Assembly (NCBI GenBank): GCA_027625915.1
Contig: JANTQA010000033.1
Coordinates: 2,604,001 to 2,668,000 of the forward strand
DNA from: Anaeramoeba flamelloides
Lineage: Eukaryota; Metamonada; Anaeramoebidae
Reading direction: 5' to 3'
Length of the DNA stretch: 64,000 bases
The stretch's first letter is position 1, and each line of letters opens with the position of its first letter. The notes under the pieces were generated by a model that was not told the DNA's origin, ran no database searches, and was given only the letters and a program-made list of their open reading frames with translations. Position numbers and translations under genes: made by a program. Shown here piece by piece: positions 22,978-35,509 of the stretch.

Positions 22978-25299
22978 TTCTTGTATGATTTTTTTTTTTG
23001 TATTTCTTAACAATTATCAGATAAATGTGAAATCTTAGACAAATAATTTACTGAATATTTATCTCTTTTTAAATCATCTAAAATAAATATTTTGTGTTCA
23101 TTAAACCCTTCAATCAGATTAAATAACTATTTCATATATATATATATATATATAAATAAATTAATATTTCATATAATTGTTTTTTATTTCATTTTATAAG
23201 TTGAAAAAGTAATTTAAAAGAACTTATCAGTGATCTTTTATTGGTATATTCTTTAATAAAAGAAGATGTTAAATTAGAGTTAACAAAATTCATGATTGGG
23301 AAAAAATTATTTTTCATAAATTTTTTTTCATTTTAAAATATTATTGAAAATTTACTGTAAAATCTTATTGTATACACATCAAAATAAAATTTTCAATTTT
23401 TTGGATCAGAATCATTTTTTCTAATTTTACAAATATTTGTTTTGCTTTTTCAATTTTTTTTCTTTTTTCTTTTTCTTTTTCTCAATTTTCTTTTTCTTTT
23501 TAACTTTATTTCTTTTTTTCAAAAGATAAATGGGAAAAAAAAATTCATCGAAAAGTCTAAATATTATGAAGAAAAAATATAAAATCTGAAATGTATTTGA
23601 AGGGAATATAATTACAAATAAAAAAATCTTGTTGTTAAAGTTTTTTTTCTTTGAATAAGTAAAAAAAAAAATGTAATAGACTTTTCAAAAAGCGATATTC
23701 ATTTTTTTTATAGGGTTTTTAGTTTTTTTTTGTGAAATATAGGTTTTTTTGTAGATTTGTAATGAATTTAATAGGCAATTATTAATAAAGTGGGATAATT
23801 AGTTGTTCTCGAATACTAAAAAAATATATATATTTTTCAATTTTTTATTACATATGATTCACTATTCTTTAGATGAGATTTAATTTGTTTTTTATATGGA
23901 ATAACACAACTGAAAGGAATAGAACTTTTTTATCTTAAAATATATCGGATATTTTTTAGTTCTAAAAATGTTTATCTATTTTTTTTTTTTTTCGTTTGTA
24001 ATTATATTTTTATTTTCAAAATTCTATGTATTTACAATTTCCCTCTTTCTTCACAATTTTTTTTTAAGAAGAGTTTAAAACTATGAAATTTTCTTACTAA
24101 AATAAGAAAACCTTATAATTTCTTTGTAAATTTTGTAAAATAGTTGGTATATTTGCCTATTAACATACATTATAATAAATTTTAGACTCTAATTAGTTTT
24201 ATTTTAAAAAATATTAATTTTGTTTTCACTAAAATAAAAATATTTTGATGAATATAATTTTGAAATCAAGACATTATGTCATGATTCAATAATTGTTAAT
24301 ATTCTTCTCAATCTTATATCATGTATTAAACATAAGACCGCTTGTAAAGATCATTTTGCATGATATAAAGTGGGGAGTAAGGATGGGTAATGTCCACAAT
24401 TAATTTGTTTATATATCAAAAAAAAAAAAAAAAAAAGGGAAAATATAAAAAATGAAAAATTTTAATTATTTAATATCATAGTATTGAAAAAAATACTTGA
24501 TATAAAAAGGATTCAGGATAAGTTAATTAATTATTAATATTATTAAAATTATTATGTAATAAATCAAAATCAAATCCTTTTTTTAAGAATCAAACTTTTA
24601 AAAATATAACAGTCCCACTAATTAAAATGATTACTAAATAAAATTGCATAAGTTCAAAACCCCATCCAGTCAATCAAAAAACAAGTATAAAAAATTGTTT
24701 TCCAAATCATAGCAAACTTCTATAAAACTCTAGTATTTTTCAAAAAAAAAGTTGATCTACTTGTGTTATCAAATAATTAAATAAGAATTTTATACACACA
24801 CCACTTTAATGGACTTTGGGAAGGTTTATAACTGGGTTCAGAAAAAAAATTATTATTTATAAAAGGGATTTGATTTTAAATATTTGCAATTAATAAACAA
24901 TTTTATAATATTAATAATAAAAAATCTTGTCGGGGATTATTTTCATGGCAGATTTTTTTTTTCAATCCTATATATGTAATATTTGATATAATTACATCTT
25001 TTTTACTTTTTTTTAATTTTAAATTAAATTGAAAAAACTTATGTCTGAAAAAATTTGTTTAACAAATTAGTTGATATAGATAATGAATTGCTAAATGAAT
25101 TTCAAAATGTCTATTTTCATTTAGTCATTTAATCCTAGTTTTGGTTGATAAAATGGTATATTTTTTAAATTCTTCTAGAAATTCAGATTTAATTGATGAA
25201 TCTATATGTTATATTTGATAATAATTTACTATCCAATCAATTTGAGAACCAAAATAATCCATAATATTACTTTAACAAATTTAGCCATTTTTTCGTTTT
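22978..25299. other. Gene-free AT-rich spacer
   Basis: No coding frame is seen. An (AT)n microsatellite occurs near 23137-23152, and poly(T) and poly(A) tracts are frequent. A short stretch near 23805-23840 ('GAATACTAAAAAAATATATA') resembles 56150-56180. Confidence 0.6.
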
Positions 25300-25950
25300 C
25301 TTTAAGTCAGAAGCCTTTGTGATTGTTTTTTGATTTAATTATTCAATGCTTTATCTTTGAAGTAATATCATTTGTTTTGGCTTTGTTGGATGAAAAATAA
25401 TTGATATTCGAATTTTGAAAATTAATTAATCATAAGTTAGTTCTAGTAAAATAATAATAAAGGTAATGGGGTGAAAAATCAAGGTAACAAATTTATTGGA
25501 CTCTGACAAATTAAGAAGATAAAGAAAAAAAATCTTCAAAAATATACTTTGATTTTTTTTTTTTTTTTTTTTTAATTCTTGATTTCAACAAATCTATTTG
25601 GAAAGGGGATTTTTCTTGTTTGATCTTTCTAAAAGGAAAAAGATTTGTTTAAAATACACACCTTCTCAAATCTATTTTTTCGGTTTACTCCATGTTTAAT
25701 TTGATTAATTTGTAATATAACATTTCAAGATCCAAAACTTAGTTTAAATAAAACCAAAAAAATTAATCAAAAAAAATGTACAAAAATCGAAAAATGATAG
25801 ATTCAACTCTGATTTCCTTTGGGTTCTTTTTCTTTTCAGAAATAGAGTCGTTAATGATTTGTTTTAGAGTTTCAATACCCACAAATCACTCATAAAAATC
25901 ATTATCCAGTAATGTTCGAACAATTAAAATTGTTAAAACGTAGATAATTT
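25300..25950. repeat. Long dispersed repeat, left inverted arm
   Basis: Matches the reverse complement of about 27950-28560 over more than 600 bp with moderate divergence. Shared words include TTGTTTTGGCTTTG, 'AAGAAGATAAAGAAAA', TTCTTGATTTCAACAAAT, 'CACACCTTCT'-like and AGATTCAACTCTGA. The two arms flank the MITE cluster at 26464-27351. A shorter relative lies near 29060-29180. Confidence 0.75.
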
Positions 25951-26463
25951 ATATACTTTCTTAAGAGAATAGTTAATCTTATTTCATTTTTTCCCCCAAT
26001 GGTAATAGAGTAATTATTTAAACATGATTTCAATTAAAACTCAATAAGCGAACTCATTCCTCAACTTTCGAGAAATGAGTTATCATTGTTAAAAGAATTT
26101 ATTGTTCAATTAATTTTCAATGAAAAAATATTTGATCCCTTTTTGATTTGGATTTTTGGATCTTTACAATAATAAGAAAAATTTGTTTAACATTGTGTTT
26201 TAAATTTAAATCTCACTTTTATTTGTTTTTGAGAGATTCTATGAACAAAAAAAATCATTGTAACTCTAATTCTTATTTTAAACAATACAAAAAACAATAA
26301 ATCGAATATTAAATTCTTGAAGATCTTAGAAAATTGATAATTTATTTTATTCACAAATATTTCAAAAATTTCTTGAAAAATAAAAGATTATATAATATTC
26401 TTTTTCAAATATTTAGAGTATAAAAAACCAACTAAAATTATTAAAATAAATAATTTGGTACTA

Positions 26464-27165
26464 AACTATTTTTCAGTCAAAGGGGCCCAGTTTTAATAGG
26501 TATAATACATATGTTTAAAGGGTTTTTATAGATATTAGAAGAAAAATTTTATTTTGGAAATTTTCAAAATTGAAATCATTTTTTCACTTTTTTTCACATT
26601 TTTTTTTTTTTTTCTCGATTTTTTTTTAAAAACCTCATTCAGTTGCAAAAAAATTTTTTATTGCAAGATCAATAGTCACTTGGTAAAAACGTTTTATATT
26701 AATGGCATTGAAACCATGTAAAGATTGTTGAGAAATCTATTGATTTTTATTGCAATTCTATTTGATCTTTGATCTTGATATTTTTTTAATAAATGTGAAA
26801 AATTTTCACTTCATTTTCATTTCCTTTTTCAAATAGAGACCACAAATACCAACAAACTTCGTTTGGAGGCTTGATTTCACAAAGAAAAGTATGAAAAATG
26901 AAGTGAAAAATGTTTCATATTTATTATTCATATACCAATAGAAAATCAAAACGAACATCCTTGTTTTTCTCAATAGGGTCCTAAGAATTTGAGTTTTTCA
27001 ATTTTTAAGAAAAGCTATTGATTAATTAGTTTTCTTTCAGACATGTATCAACATTTCTTTGAGGTGTATTATTCTCTTTATTTCTTATTTGTTCTTCAAA
27101 GGTTAATTATACAGAATAATTGATATTTGAAAAAAACGTTGGGCCCCTTTGACTGAAATAGAGTT
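26464..27165. mobile_element. MITE-like element with GGGCCC TIRs, intact ends
   Basis: Left end after TA reads AACTATTTTTCAGTCAAAGG followed by GGCCCAG. The right end is its inverse, GGGCCCCTTTGACTGAAATA then GAGTT. No coding frame is present. It belongs to the same superfamily as 32202-32878 and 42278-42840, which share the TIR but differ inside. An internal ~140-bp stretch (26790-26940) is the inverse of the core of the neighbouring hairpin at 27186-27351. Confidence 0.85.
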
Positions 27166-27185
27166 CATTTATTAATTTTTGACTA

Positions 27186-27351
27186 CTGGTATTTGAATTC
27201 TAAATGGGATAAAATTTTCACTTCATTTTCCATATTTGTCTTTAATAAATCAAGCCTCCAAACGAAGTTTGTTGGTATTTGTGGTCTCTATTTGAAAAAG
27301 GAAATTTAAAATTTAGTTAAAATTTTTTCCCATCAATCATTCAAATACCAG
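27186..27351. mobile_element. 166-bp hairpin MITE, CTGGTATTTGAAT family
   Basis: TA-flanked on both sides. The left end is CTGGTATTTGAATTCTAAAT and the right end its inverse ATTCAAATACCAG. The middle contains 'CTCCAAACGAAGTTTGTTGG' and 'TGGTCTCTATTTGAAAAAGG', found inverted in the adjacent larger element. Partial relatives of the TIR occur near 57275 and at 60790-60803. Confidence 0.85.
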
Positions 27352-27949
27352 TATTAGAATTATTTATTTGAATTAGCTGTATTTTTTTGAAATATCTTCA
27401 AAAAATTAAGTAATAATAATAAACACCATTCACTCATTTAATTTTTTGAGAATTAATTGTCCAATTAAAAAAAAAAGATAGGGTTATTAAATCTTGATTA
27501 TAAATAATCAAAACCAAAAGTATTTCTTTCGATTATTTGTTGAATGTTCCTTGTTTTCAAAAAGTGATTTGGAGGATTTTTAATGTAAAGATTCGTTTTT
27601 TTTATTCTCTGATTTTTCTGTTAAATAAATTGAAAAAATTGATTTGAACTTTTCTTTTAGATCTGTAAATTAGATTCTTTTCAAGTTTAAAATAAATATT
27701 TTAATTTTTTTGAAATTAAGTTGGATATTTTCTACTGAGCCATTATATAAATTTTGTGGTTTTGTTTTTTAAAGTTTACATTATTATATTTTGTTCGTAG
27801 GTAATAAAGGTTCATTCTTCGATTAATGTAAATATTTTTTTTTATTATAATTCAGAAATATGTTGAATTCCGAAATTTTAAAAATGGTGAAAAGGGTTTA
27901 GACTTTTAAGGAAGTAAGTACATTTTTCCATTTTGTAAAATTTTAATTG

Positions 27950-28560
27950 TGTGAACATTACTGAAAAATATTTTTTGAGTGCCAATAGATCTTGAAACTT
28001 TGGAACCAAAACACCATTCGCTAGTTTATTTGTGAAAAGAATCAAAGTAATTCAGAGTTGAATCTTAAATTTTTCAATTTGTTTAACATTTTTTTTGATT
28101 CAATTTTTCATTTTATTAAATTTGGTTTTGGATCAGGAGATGTGTTTATACTACGATTGAAATTAATCAAACAGTAAACCAAAAAAATATACCCAAAAAG
28201 GTGTGCATTTGAATTAAATATTTTCTTTTAGAAGACCAAACACGAAAGATCACCATTCCAAATTTATTTGTAGAAATCAAGAATGAAAAAAAAAAAAAAA
28301 ATCGATAAAAACCTATTTTTGAAGATTGGTTTTCTTTATCTTCTTAGTTTGTGTAAATACAAACTATTTTTTTCCTTAAATTTCTCACCCAATTACTATT
28401 TATTATTATTCTAGAAAACCTTTTGTGACAAATTTGCTTTCAAAATTCTTTTTTAAAATATTTTTATCAATCAAAGCCAAAACAAGGAATACTATTTCAA
28501 AAATTAAAATAAATTGGTTAAATTATTGGAATCAAAAAACAGTTACAAAAGATTCAAATC
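27950..28560. repeat. Long dispersed repeat, right inverted arm
   Basis: Inverted partner of 25300-25950 (see there). On the + strand it reads, for example, GAATCTTAAATTTTTCAATT, 'GGTGTGCATTTGAAT' and CAAAGCCAAAACAAGG. Short open frames nearby, including 28650-28860 on both strands, do not look coding. Confidence 0.7.
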
Positions 28561-29209
28561 AAAATAATTGAAAAATTCAATAATAAATTTCAATCAGATT
28601 CAGAATTTTTTTGAGTTCTCATTTTAATGGAAAATAAATAATTATAAAATCAAACGAATTTGTCCAATAAACCCTCATTCTCAAGAAGAATTAAAACAAT
28701 CTCTGATTTTCCGAACTCAAAACTAGAATTAGATGAATTAAATGAAAATCGGAATTCAGAATTCATTTTGGAAATTCTTTTGAAAAAAACATTAATTCGT
28801 TTATCAAAAATTTTCCAAACAAAATTTTTTTCATCAAGAATTAAAAATAAAACCAAATAAAGAATAAGTAATTTTGTAAAATCTTATTGATAAGATCAAG
28901 TAATAAATGATTTTTATTTATTTTTTTTTGATCGATTTTTTCATTTTTTTGATTTGTGTTTTTGTGTTGGTATGAAAATATCTATTACTAGGATATATTC
29001 CACTCTAGTATTTATGAAAATATCAATATATTTTGCTAAAGAAATGATTTGAATAATTCAGTTTCACATAAATGGTGGCACTCAAAAAATGAAAAATGTA
29101 CTTACCCCCTTAAAAACAATAATTCACTTCAGAAAATTACAGTTAAAGTAAGTTTTGTTTTTAATAGTAATCAGATTTTTACTTGGTTTTTCAATTTCAA
29201 GATGTATTA
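28561..29209. other. AT-rich spacer
   Basis: Nothing convincing. Overlapping 66-68 codon frames on both strands at 28650-28860 have no recognisable composition or motif and are probably chance. Confidence 0.55.
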
Positions 29210-29668
29210 ACTGTTGAGAGAAAAATGTTGGACACAGAAAAATGGTTGGACACCATTTTTAATTGGGAACATTAGTAAAATTGAAAATCAAATCCTATTG
29301 ATAACTAGGTGACTTTTATATAAATCCAGGTTTAAAGGTTTTACAAGTTCATTAATCTGTGGTGTGTGTAGAATACTCATTTAAATGGTTGAGAACTAAA
29401 GTAGAGCATGCTATTTTATCAAAAATCCAAGTTTTAGTAAAGTTTACTATTAATTCTGAAAATGGTAATTTTTAAACTTGCTTTAGGCTATAAGAGATAA
29501 GCTTTTGAAAAAGTAGAATCACACTAATCGTTATTCTAATAAGTAGATTATTTTAATTTTCTTTAGTTATTTCACAATCGATTGAAATTAAAAATCAATT
29601 TCAGTAATGTTCCCAATTAAAATTGCTGTTTAACCATTTTTCTGTGTCCAACATTTTTCTCTCAACAG
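29210..29668. mobile_element. MITE with ~55-bp TIRs (CTGTTGAGAG)
   Basis: The left arm starts CTGTTGAGAGAAAAATGTTG then GACACAGAAAAATGG. The right arm is its inverse, CCATTTTTCTGTGTCCAACA then TTTTTCTCTCAACAG. 'TTAATTGGGAACATTA' and its inverse mark the inner ends. TA lies beside both ends with a one-base offset on the left. The ~340-bp interior has no coding capacity. Confidence 0.85.
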
Positions 29669-30895
29669 TAAAATGTATTTTTGGATTGTTATTAAATTTT
29701 CAGAAATATATTTTTTGAGTTTACTGGCCCTTAACTAAAATACCTTTTCAATCTCAATTTCAACTTATGTCCCAAAACACAAGATTCAAAAAAACAATAG
29801 AGCTCATTATATTGAACTTTGCCATTTTTTTTAACTTTTTTTTGAAATACTGTAAAAAATTCCTTTTGATCAGAGAATCTTCAATATTAATGAGACACAT
29901 AAAGATTTGTGGCCAAAACAACACTGGATCGTTTTGGTTGAAAGGGGGATATAATTATGTTTAATTTAAACTACATAATTATGCAAATTCAGATTGGACA
30001 CATCAAGACTAAAATAATAGACTGATTACTTTCTTCTCTCTAACAATTTTTTTTATAATTACAATGAAACGTGGTTTTTCAACTTTTACAAAATGCGAAT
30101 AATGTAGAAAAGGTTGAAAAACAATAAATAATTTCAGAAAATATCATTAAAGGTAAGCTCTGTTTTTATAGAAATCAAATTTTTTCATTGGTTTTTCGTT
30201 TTAAAGATGTGACAAAATGCTTTTTTATTTGCTTAATGATCAGATAATTAAAAGATCTTTAAAAGGATCCTAAATTTTTTCTCTTTTACAATTTATAGAT
30301 GAGTTTCTTTCATGTAACTTTTTCAAATTGAGTTTTGTTTCAAAAGATTCAAATTAAAGAGTATTTGATTTCTTCGTCTTGATTTTCTTTATTACTCGTC
30401 AAAACAAAAAAAATGGGAAAAAGTATTAATCAGAATTTGCTTTTTTTTATAAGAGTTTGATTGGAATTTTTGCTGACAGTTTATGACTCAGTTTTCTTTA
30501 AGTGTTTCATACGTCCACATTTAAAGTCCGACGAACGTCAAATTAATAATGTCTCCAATTGAACAATCAAGAAAAAAGACAGATATTTCATCTTGTCAAA
30601 TTTCAACAACCCTTACTTGAAGAGTTTTTGATTATCGATCAAACATTTCCAAAAAGGTATTGTTTCAAAATTGGCCTTTAGGATTGTTATACCCTCAAAT
30701 CCCAAATGTCTTTCAAAAAAATTGGGAGACTCAAGAAATAAATAATTTGAGAATAATACTTTGTGTTTCACAAGTAAGGAAAGTCAAAGAGAAAACTTAA
30801 TGAGATTTTTTCTCAAAAGAATTTTGAAAATAAATAAAAACATTTTTCTAGTCTACTGACAAATAAAAACGTACTTGTAGTTTTTTCAAAACAAA
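29669..30895. other. AT-rich spacer, 5' flank of the ankyrin gene
   Basis: No gene recognised. A small hairpin lies near 30070-30125 (GGTTTTTCAACTTTT and its inverse). The final ~60 bp carry the 5' UTR of the ankyrin gene. Confidence 0.55.
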
Positions 30896-32014
30896 ATGGA
30901 ATTTTGGTTAGAGAGAAAAAACCAATTAGTACTTAGCAAAGCACCAAAAAATGTGGTGATTGAATTTATTAAAAACAATTGTGATAAGTACCCAGGTTTG
31001 CCAATTGCAGAATTATTATCAAGAAAGAAATTTGAAACATTTTGGATCGAATTTGGGCTTGAACATAAAGGCTATACCTGGAAGTATTCAAGAGACGACA
31101 AAACTGCTCTTGAGTTGGTGATTACACGATCTAAACCTGAAGAGAATTTTGAATTAATCGAAAAAATTTTAGAATCCCAAGGATTAAGAGATTTAGAAAG
31201 ATCTCGGGGTTTGGGTTATTTCTGTTGCCTCTGCAAAAAACCAAACGTGCCTATCGAAATGTTCTCAATGTTTTTTAGTTATGGGGCCGATCCAAATAAG
31301 GTGTCTAATTTTGGATATCGTCGCCAACAAACAACAACACCTTTCTCATGTTTGCTCCAAAATGAATCATATGAAGATGTAAAATTGTTCGAAATGTTTC
31401 TTGACCGGGGGGCAGATCCAGAACAACTCGTAAATTCAAACACTACAATATCGAATTTATTCAAAAGATCACGCTTACCAAAAATGTCCACTGTGAAATA
31501 TTTTCTTGATAAAGGCTTTTCAATCAAACAGCCATCTGGGGGAATACCCATTTTGGTGTTTGTGTGTAACAAAAACATTGATCAAGATTATTTGCGATTT
31601 TTGCTTCAAAATGGCTGTGAAATTAATCCAAAATATGGAGAGACGTTTCGAGGATCTCAATCAACAAGAGCTATGCTCATGACACCACTGCAGGTATCTA
31701 TAGTAAATAACCAAAGGGGGACCCTAAGAAACCTATTGGAAAATGGTGCTGATACAAACCTTTCTTCACCAAGATATCCTACGGCCTTGTCAACAGCCTT
31801 GTGCGAGGGTTTCTTAGACCTTGATCTTGTAAAATTGTTTCAAAAGTATGGCGCCGATTTTAATAAGAAAAATGAAGATGGACACACGATTCTTAGTTTG
31901 CTTTTTGCCGATTATTATTATCATTTCTTCCCGAAGAAGAAACCGAATTTTATCTTAGACAGAGTAAGAGTAGTACGAGGCAGGGTTCAAAAAATAAATC
32001 AAATATTAAAATAG
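30896..32014 (+). CDS. Ankyrin-repeat protein
   Basis: A complete 372-residue intronless frame ending in TAG. Ankyrin repeats of about 33-37 residues are evident from recurring 'F..YGADPN', 'FLDRGADPE', 'FLDKGFSI', 'LLQNGCEIN', 'LLENGADTN' and 'LFQKYGADFNKKNEDGHT' units, covering residues about 80-345. The first ~75 residues are a charged lead ('MEFWLERKNQLVLSKAPK') with a helical 'IAELLSRKKFETFW' segment. The C-terminus is basic (RVRVVRGRVQK). No kinase, SOCS, F-box or DHHC domain is visible, so it is probably a protein-protein interaction adaptor with unknown partners. Such proteins are abundant in protists. Base composition is clearly less AT-rich than the flanks, which supports a real gene. 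Confidence 0.9.
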   Translation: MEFWLERKNQLVLSKAPKNVVIEFIKNNCDKYPGLPIAELLSRKKFETFWIEFGLEHKGYTWKYSRDDKTALELVITRSKPEENFELIEKILESQGLRDLERSRGLGYFCCLCKKPNVPIEMFSMFFSYGADPNKVSNFGYRRQQTTTPFSCLLQNESYEDVKLFEMFLDRGADPEQLVNSNTTISNLFKRSRLPKMSTVKYFLDKGFSIKQPSGGIPILVFVCNKNIDQDYLRFLLQNGCEINPKYGETFRGSQSTRAMLMTPLQVSIVNNQRGTLRNLLENGADTNLSSPRYPTALSTALCEGFLDLDLVKLFQKYGADFNKKNEDGHTILSLLFADYYYHFFPKKKPNFILDRVRVVRGRVQKINQILK

Positions 32015-32201
32015 TGTATATTACGAACATTTCTTTGAATTTGGTAGTGTTCAAACCTTTGAAAATTCATTTTACATTTCCTCTTTGAAATAATTTTTTT
32101 TAACGATTGTATCAAAAAGTACAGCCAAACCATTTTCCAGTCAAAGGGGACCAGTTGCAGTCAGCGAATTACACGTGTCTAAAACGGTTGAATCCGGATT
32201 A
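32015..32201. other. 3' flank with a solo MITE end
   Basis: Contains an isolated left end of the 'TTTCCAGTCAAAGGGG' family near 32125-32160, followed by 'ACACGTGTCTAAAACGGTTG', which resembles 4330-4350. This is a truncated insertion next to the intact element that follows. Confidence 0.6.
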
Positions 32202-32878
32202 AACTGCTTTTTAGTCAAAGGTGCCCTGTTTTATTGAAGAAATAGAACATATTCTTTGAGTTTAATCCATTATTCTTCTCAAAATAAATTTTTAATTTTT
32301 TGATCTCTGAATCATTTTTTCTCATTTGATAATTTTTTTTTTTTTTTTTGCTTTTTCTTTTTTTCTTTTTTATTTATCATTTTTTCTAATTTAATAAATC
32401 TTTTTTCTTGATTTTTTTCTTTTTATTTTGAATTTTTTTAATAATGAAAAAAGTCCATTTGAAAAAAAAAAATACAAGTGTTTAAAACTCCAAATATCCT
32501 GAAAGAAAATTTTAGACTTGTAATTTCTTTTAAAATCCATATTCTTAAGATTTAAAAAAACAGATTTTCAACAATTTTAATTTACAAAAGAAATTGAGAA
32601 ATTTTGCAAAAGATGTTCAGACGAAAGTGGCCAAAACATTTTTTCATTTTTTTTTTTTTTTATCGAATCAATTTAGAGTTTGTTGAGGCATTTCTTTCAT
32701 TTATTATTGATTCTAATATGAAGTTCATTCTTTCTCTTATTTCTAATTAATCTTCAATTTGGCTGACTCTTACACGAGTATGAAAACTTTATATTTTACA
32801 GTATTCATATTTACTTAAATGTAAAAAAAAAAGAGAATTTTTCGAATTTGGTTTGACCATTTTGAGCGAAATGGAGTT
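32202..32878. mobile_element. MITE-like element, same family as 42278-42840
   Basis: TA flanks both ends. The left end is AACTGCTTTTTAGTCAAAGG and the right end GAGCGAAATGGAGTT. The 5' interior (TTTTATTGAAGAAATAGAAC, then ATTCTTTGAGTTTAAT) is collinear with 42300-42350, and both elements contain a long T-rich block, 'AGAAATTGAGAA' and a 'CTTATTTCTAA' segment. No transposase is visible. Confidence 0.82.
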
Positions 32879-35509
32879 TAGATATTTTATCTGCCCTAAT
32901 AAGGAGAATAATTAACAAGAAAGGTTTTTAGAGCAATTTTCAGTAACTTTTTTATTTAAAGAATTGTTTTAAGAGATTTTTTTAAAAATAAAAACAAATT
33001 TTTGGCTCAACCACACTATCAAATCAAAATATTAAATATTGATGTATATCAAAAAATTGTTATTATTTTTTTTTCACAAATCTCAGGGAAGATAATTATG
33101 TGAAGTTTACAAACAAAACCAAGTGGCCGGAATATGTATAATTTGTGGGGTTTTAATACAACAATCGGTTTATTAACATTGCACTGAAATACAAAAAAAA
33201 AATCTCTGAAAATTTTATATCATTTTATAATTTATTATTCCCTAAACTCTTATTTCTTAGAGCTTTCTTTCCAAGAAATTGTTCGTAAATCAATACACTT
33301 TCATTGTTTCAATAAATTGAATTAAATAAAATAAATTATTCTTCTTTATTAAAACCAATTTTTTTGAAAAAAAAAAAATAAGATAATTGAAACTTAAAAC
33401 TCGGAAATTATAAAATATTGTTTAAAAAATCAATACTATTAAGAACTTCAGGGATTTTCTAGTTAAAAAATTGGCGTTTCTTTATTTTTTTTCCGATAAT
33501 CAAAGTATGATATAATTGCGTGCTAAGTTATATTAGTGAGAGATGGCTCAATAAATTACTTTGATTTCTAAAAAATCTATTATAACTATTATTGGAAAAC
33601 AAATTATTAGATTTTTTTACTAATGATAACTATTAAAAAAATTGCCATTTCAAAAAAATTTTTTTAATTCACTTTTCCAAATTTCAAAATAGAAACCCAA
33701 ATTAATGGAATTTTGTGTATTTAATTACTCAAGATTAAGAACTTCCAAAAAGTAATTTTTTTTAATTTTTTAATTTCAAATATTACCTCAATAATCATCA
33801 ATATACAAACCTAAAGAAAGATTATTTTTTTTTCATTTTGATATAGAAAACTACATCTACAATATATTTCTAATATTTCAGAAATAATTTGTCAAAAAAA
33901 TCTATTTTTGGTTAATTATTTTAATTTTTTAAAAAAATTGAATTTTTTAGATATTGATCTACATTTCGCAACACATTTAAGAAAGATAATTTGTAACTTT
34001 GGACTCTGAATATTGATAATTCAACCTTTAAATTTGACTTTAAATGTAGATTTTTTTCTGAAATTGTTGGGATTTTTACTAATAAACTCAATTTCATACT
34101 AAATGACCATGTTAAATTTGAATTTTGAATTGTGTTTATATTGTTTTGAAGTTTTTTCCCTCACGATGAAAAGTATGAAAATAAATCATTTTTTCTCTTT
34201 TTTATTTTTTCCACAGTATTTTGTTAAAATGGAAAATGAAAATCAAAATTTGGAAACAGGAACAGATGAATAAATATAAAAATTGGTTTCATATATGAAA
34301 AAGAGGTTAGATTTAGTTATACAAATGGAATGAAAATCGATAAATGTATTTTATTAATTTTTTACAAATTTCTATTTTTTATGTAATGCTTATTTCAAAA
34401 TAAATATCCCAATATTTTTTAAATGTTTAATTTACTTGTTTTTCTTTTATTTTGAGACGAAAAATAAATATCTCTTGAGTATAGAACTGAATTCTAAAAG
34501 AGAAATTTTTATATATTATCTTCGATAACTTCAATTAATAAAAATATTTTTCTTTCAAATTTGATTATTGATGTGCATATGATTTTAAAATTGAGTTTAA
34601 ATAGATCATTTTTAATTGATAAGATCAACAAATATTACTACTTGACTAATTTATGTTTTAAAGACATTTGAACCATGATAGATCGATGCGGTAACATCCA
34701 ATAACAACATTCTTTGAACTTAGGCTTCTACTTGGTTTGCACTAATCCCTTAAGATAATTTTTATTATTTGAACTTTTCTTTTATGAGATCTTTTTGAAT
34801 AATAGAACGTTTTGTAAATGGATAACATATTTACTTAGGGTTTATTGTTAATTTCTTTGATCGGCTGATATATAGGTCTTCTATAATAAAAAAAACAAGT
34901 TTTTTATTTTGAAACACAGACTAAACTTTTCTACACTCAATATTTTAATTTGTAAAGTAGTACTATTTGTTTATCTTATCAAAAAAAGATCCTTTTGTAA
35001 TCAAAATTCTTAGAGTCATTTGAAACAGGGTATAATGATTGGTTTATATTCTATAGCCATATACGTTATTTAAAGAATTCTACTTTGGTAGATGCTAATC
35101 CCTTAAGAAATAGAAAACTAAAGTTCAATTTCACACAAGAAATGTAGACCTTCCAGAAAACACACAAAAAGATCCTACAAAACCAAATAGAAACGATATT
35201 TTTTTGAAGACTCAACTCACCTTCAGGAATGCGCTTTGTGATCACAAATCCAGACAGATAATTTGAAATTAACGATATTTTTTTGAAAAAAGACTTAATT
35301 CTCATCAGATATTCCTTTCCTATTATACCCAGAGTTGTCAAATTGATTTTAATAGTATAGTGAAAAAGATCTTTATTCTATAATAATTCCACCTATAAAT
35401 TCTCGAATAGCTTACAAAACCAAAAAGATTGGAAAAAAAAACTAAAAACATTAAAACATTTTTTTTGAAATTTATTTAGCTTTTCATTTAAATTAAATTT
35501 TATTCTTGA
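32879..35509. other. Gene-free spacer upstream of RPS3A
   Basis: No coding frame is convincing. The stretch at about 34770-34960 is a diverged copy of 39510-39700, sharing 'TTTACTTAGGGTTTATTGTT'-like, 'GGTCTTCTATAATAAAAAAA' and 'TTTTATTTTGAAACAC' words. The minus-strand open frame at 35066-35341 has no family resemblance and is treated as chance. The RPS3A promoter should lie in the last few hundred bases. Confidence 0.55.

Noticed and set aside
28650-28860. Overlapping open frames on both strands
   Set aside because: They have no motif, no compositional contrast with the flanks and no splice context. They are likely chance frames.
35066-35341. 91-codon minus-strand frame upstream of RPS3A
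   Set aside because: It has an internal 17-bp repeat (AACGATATTTTTTTGAA), no recognisable domain and sits in the likely RPS3A promoter region.
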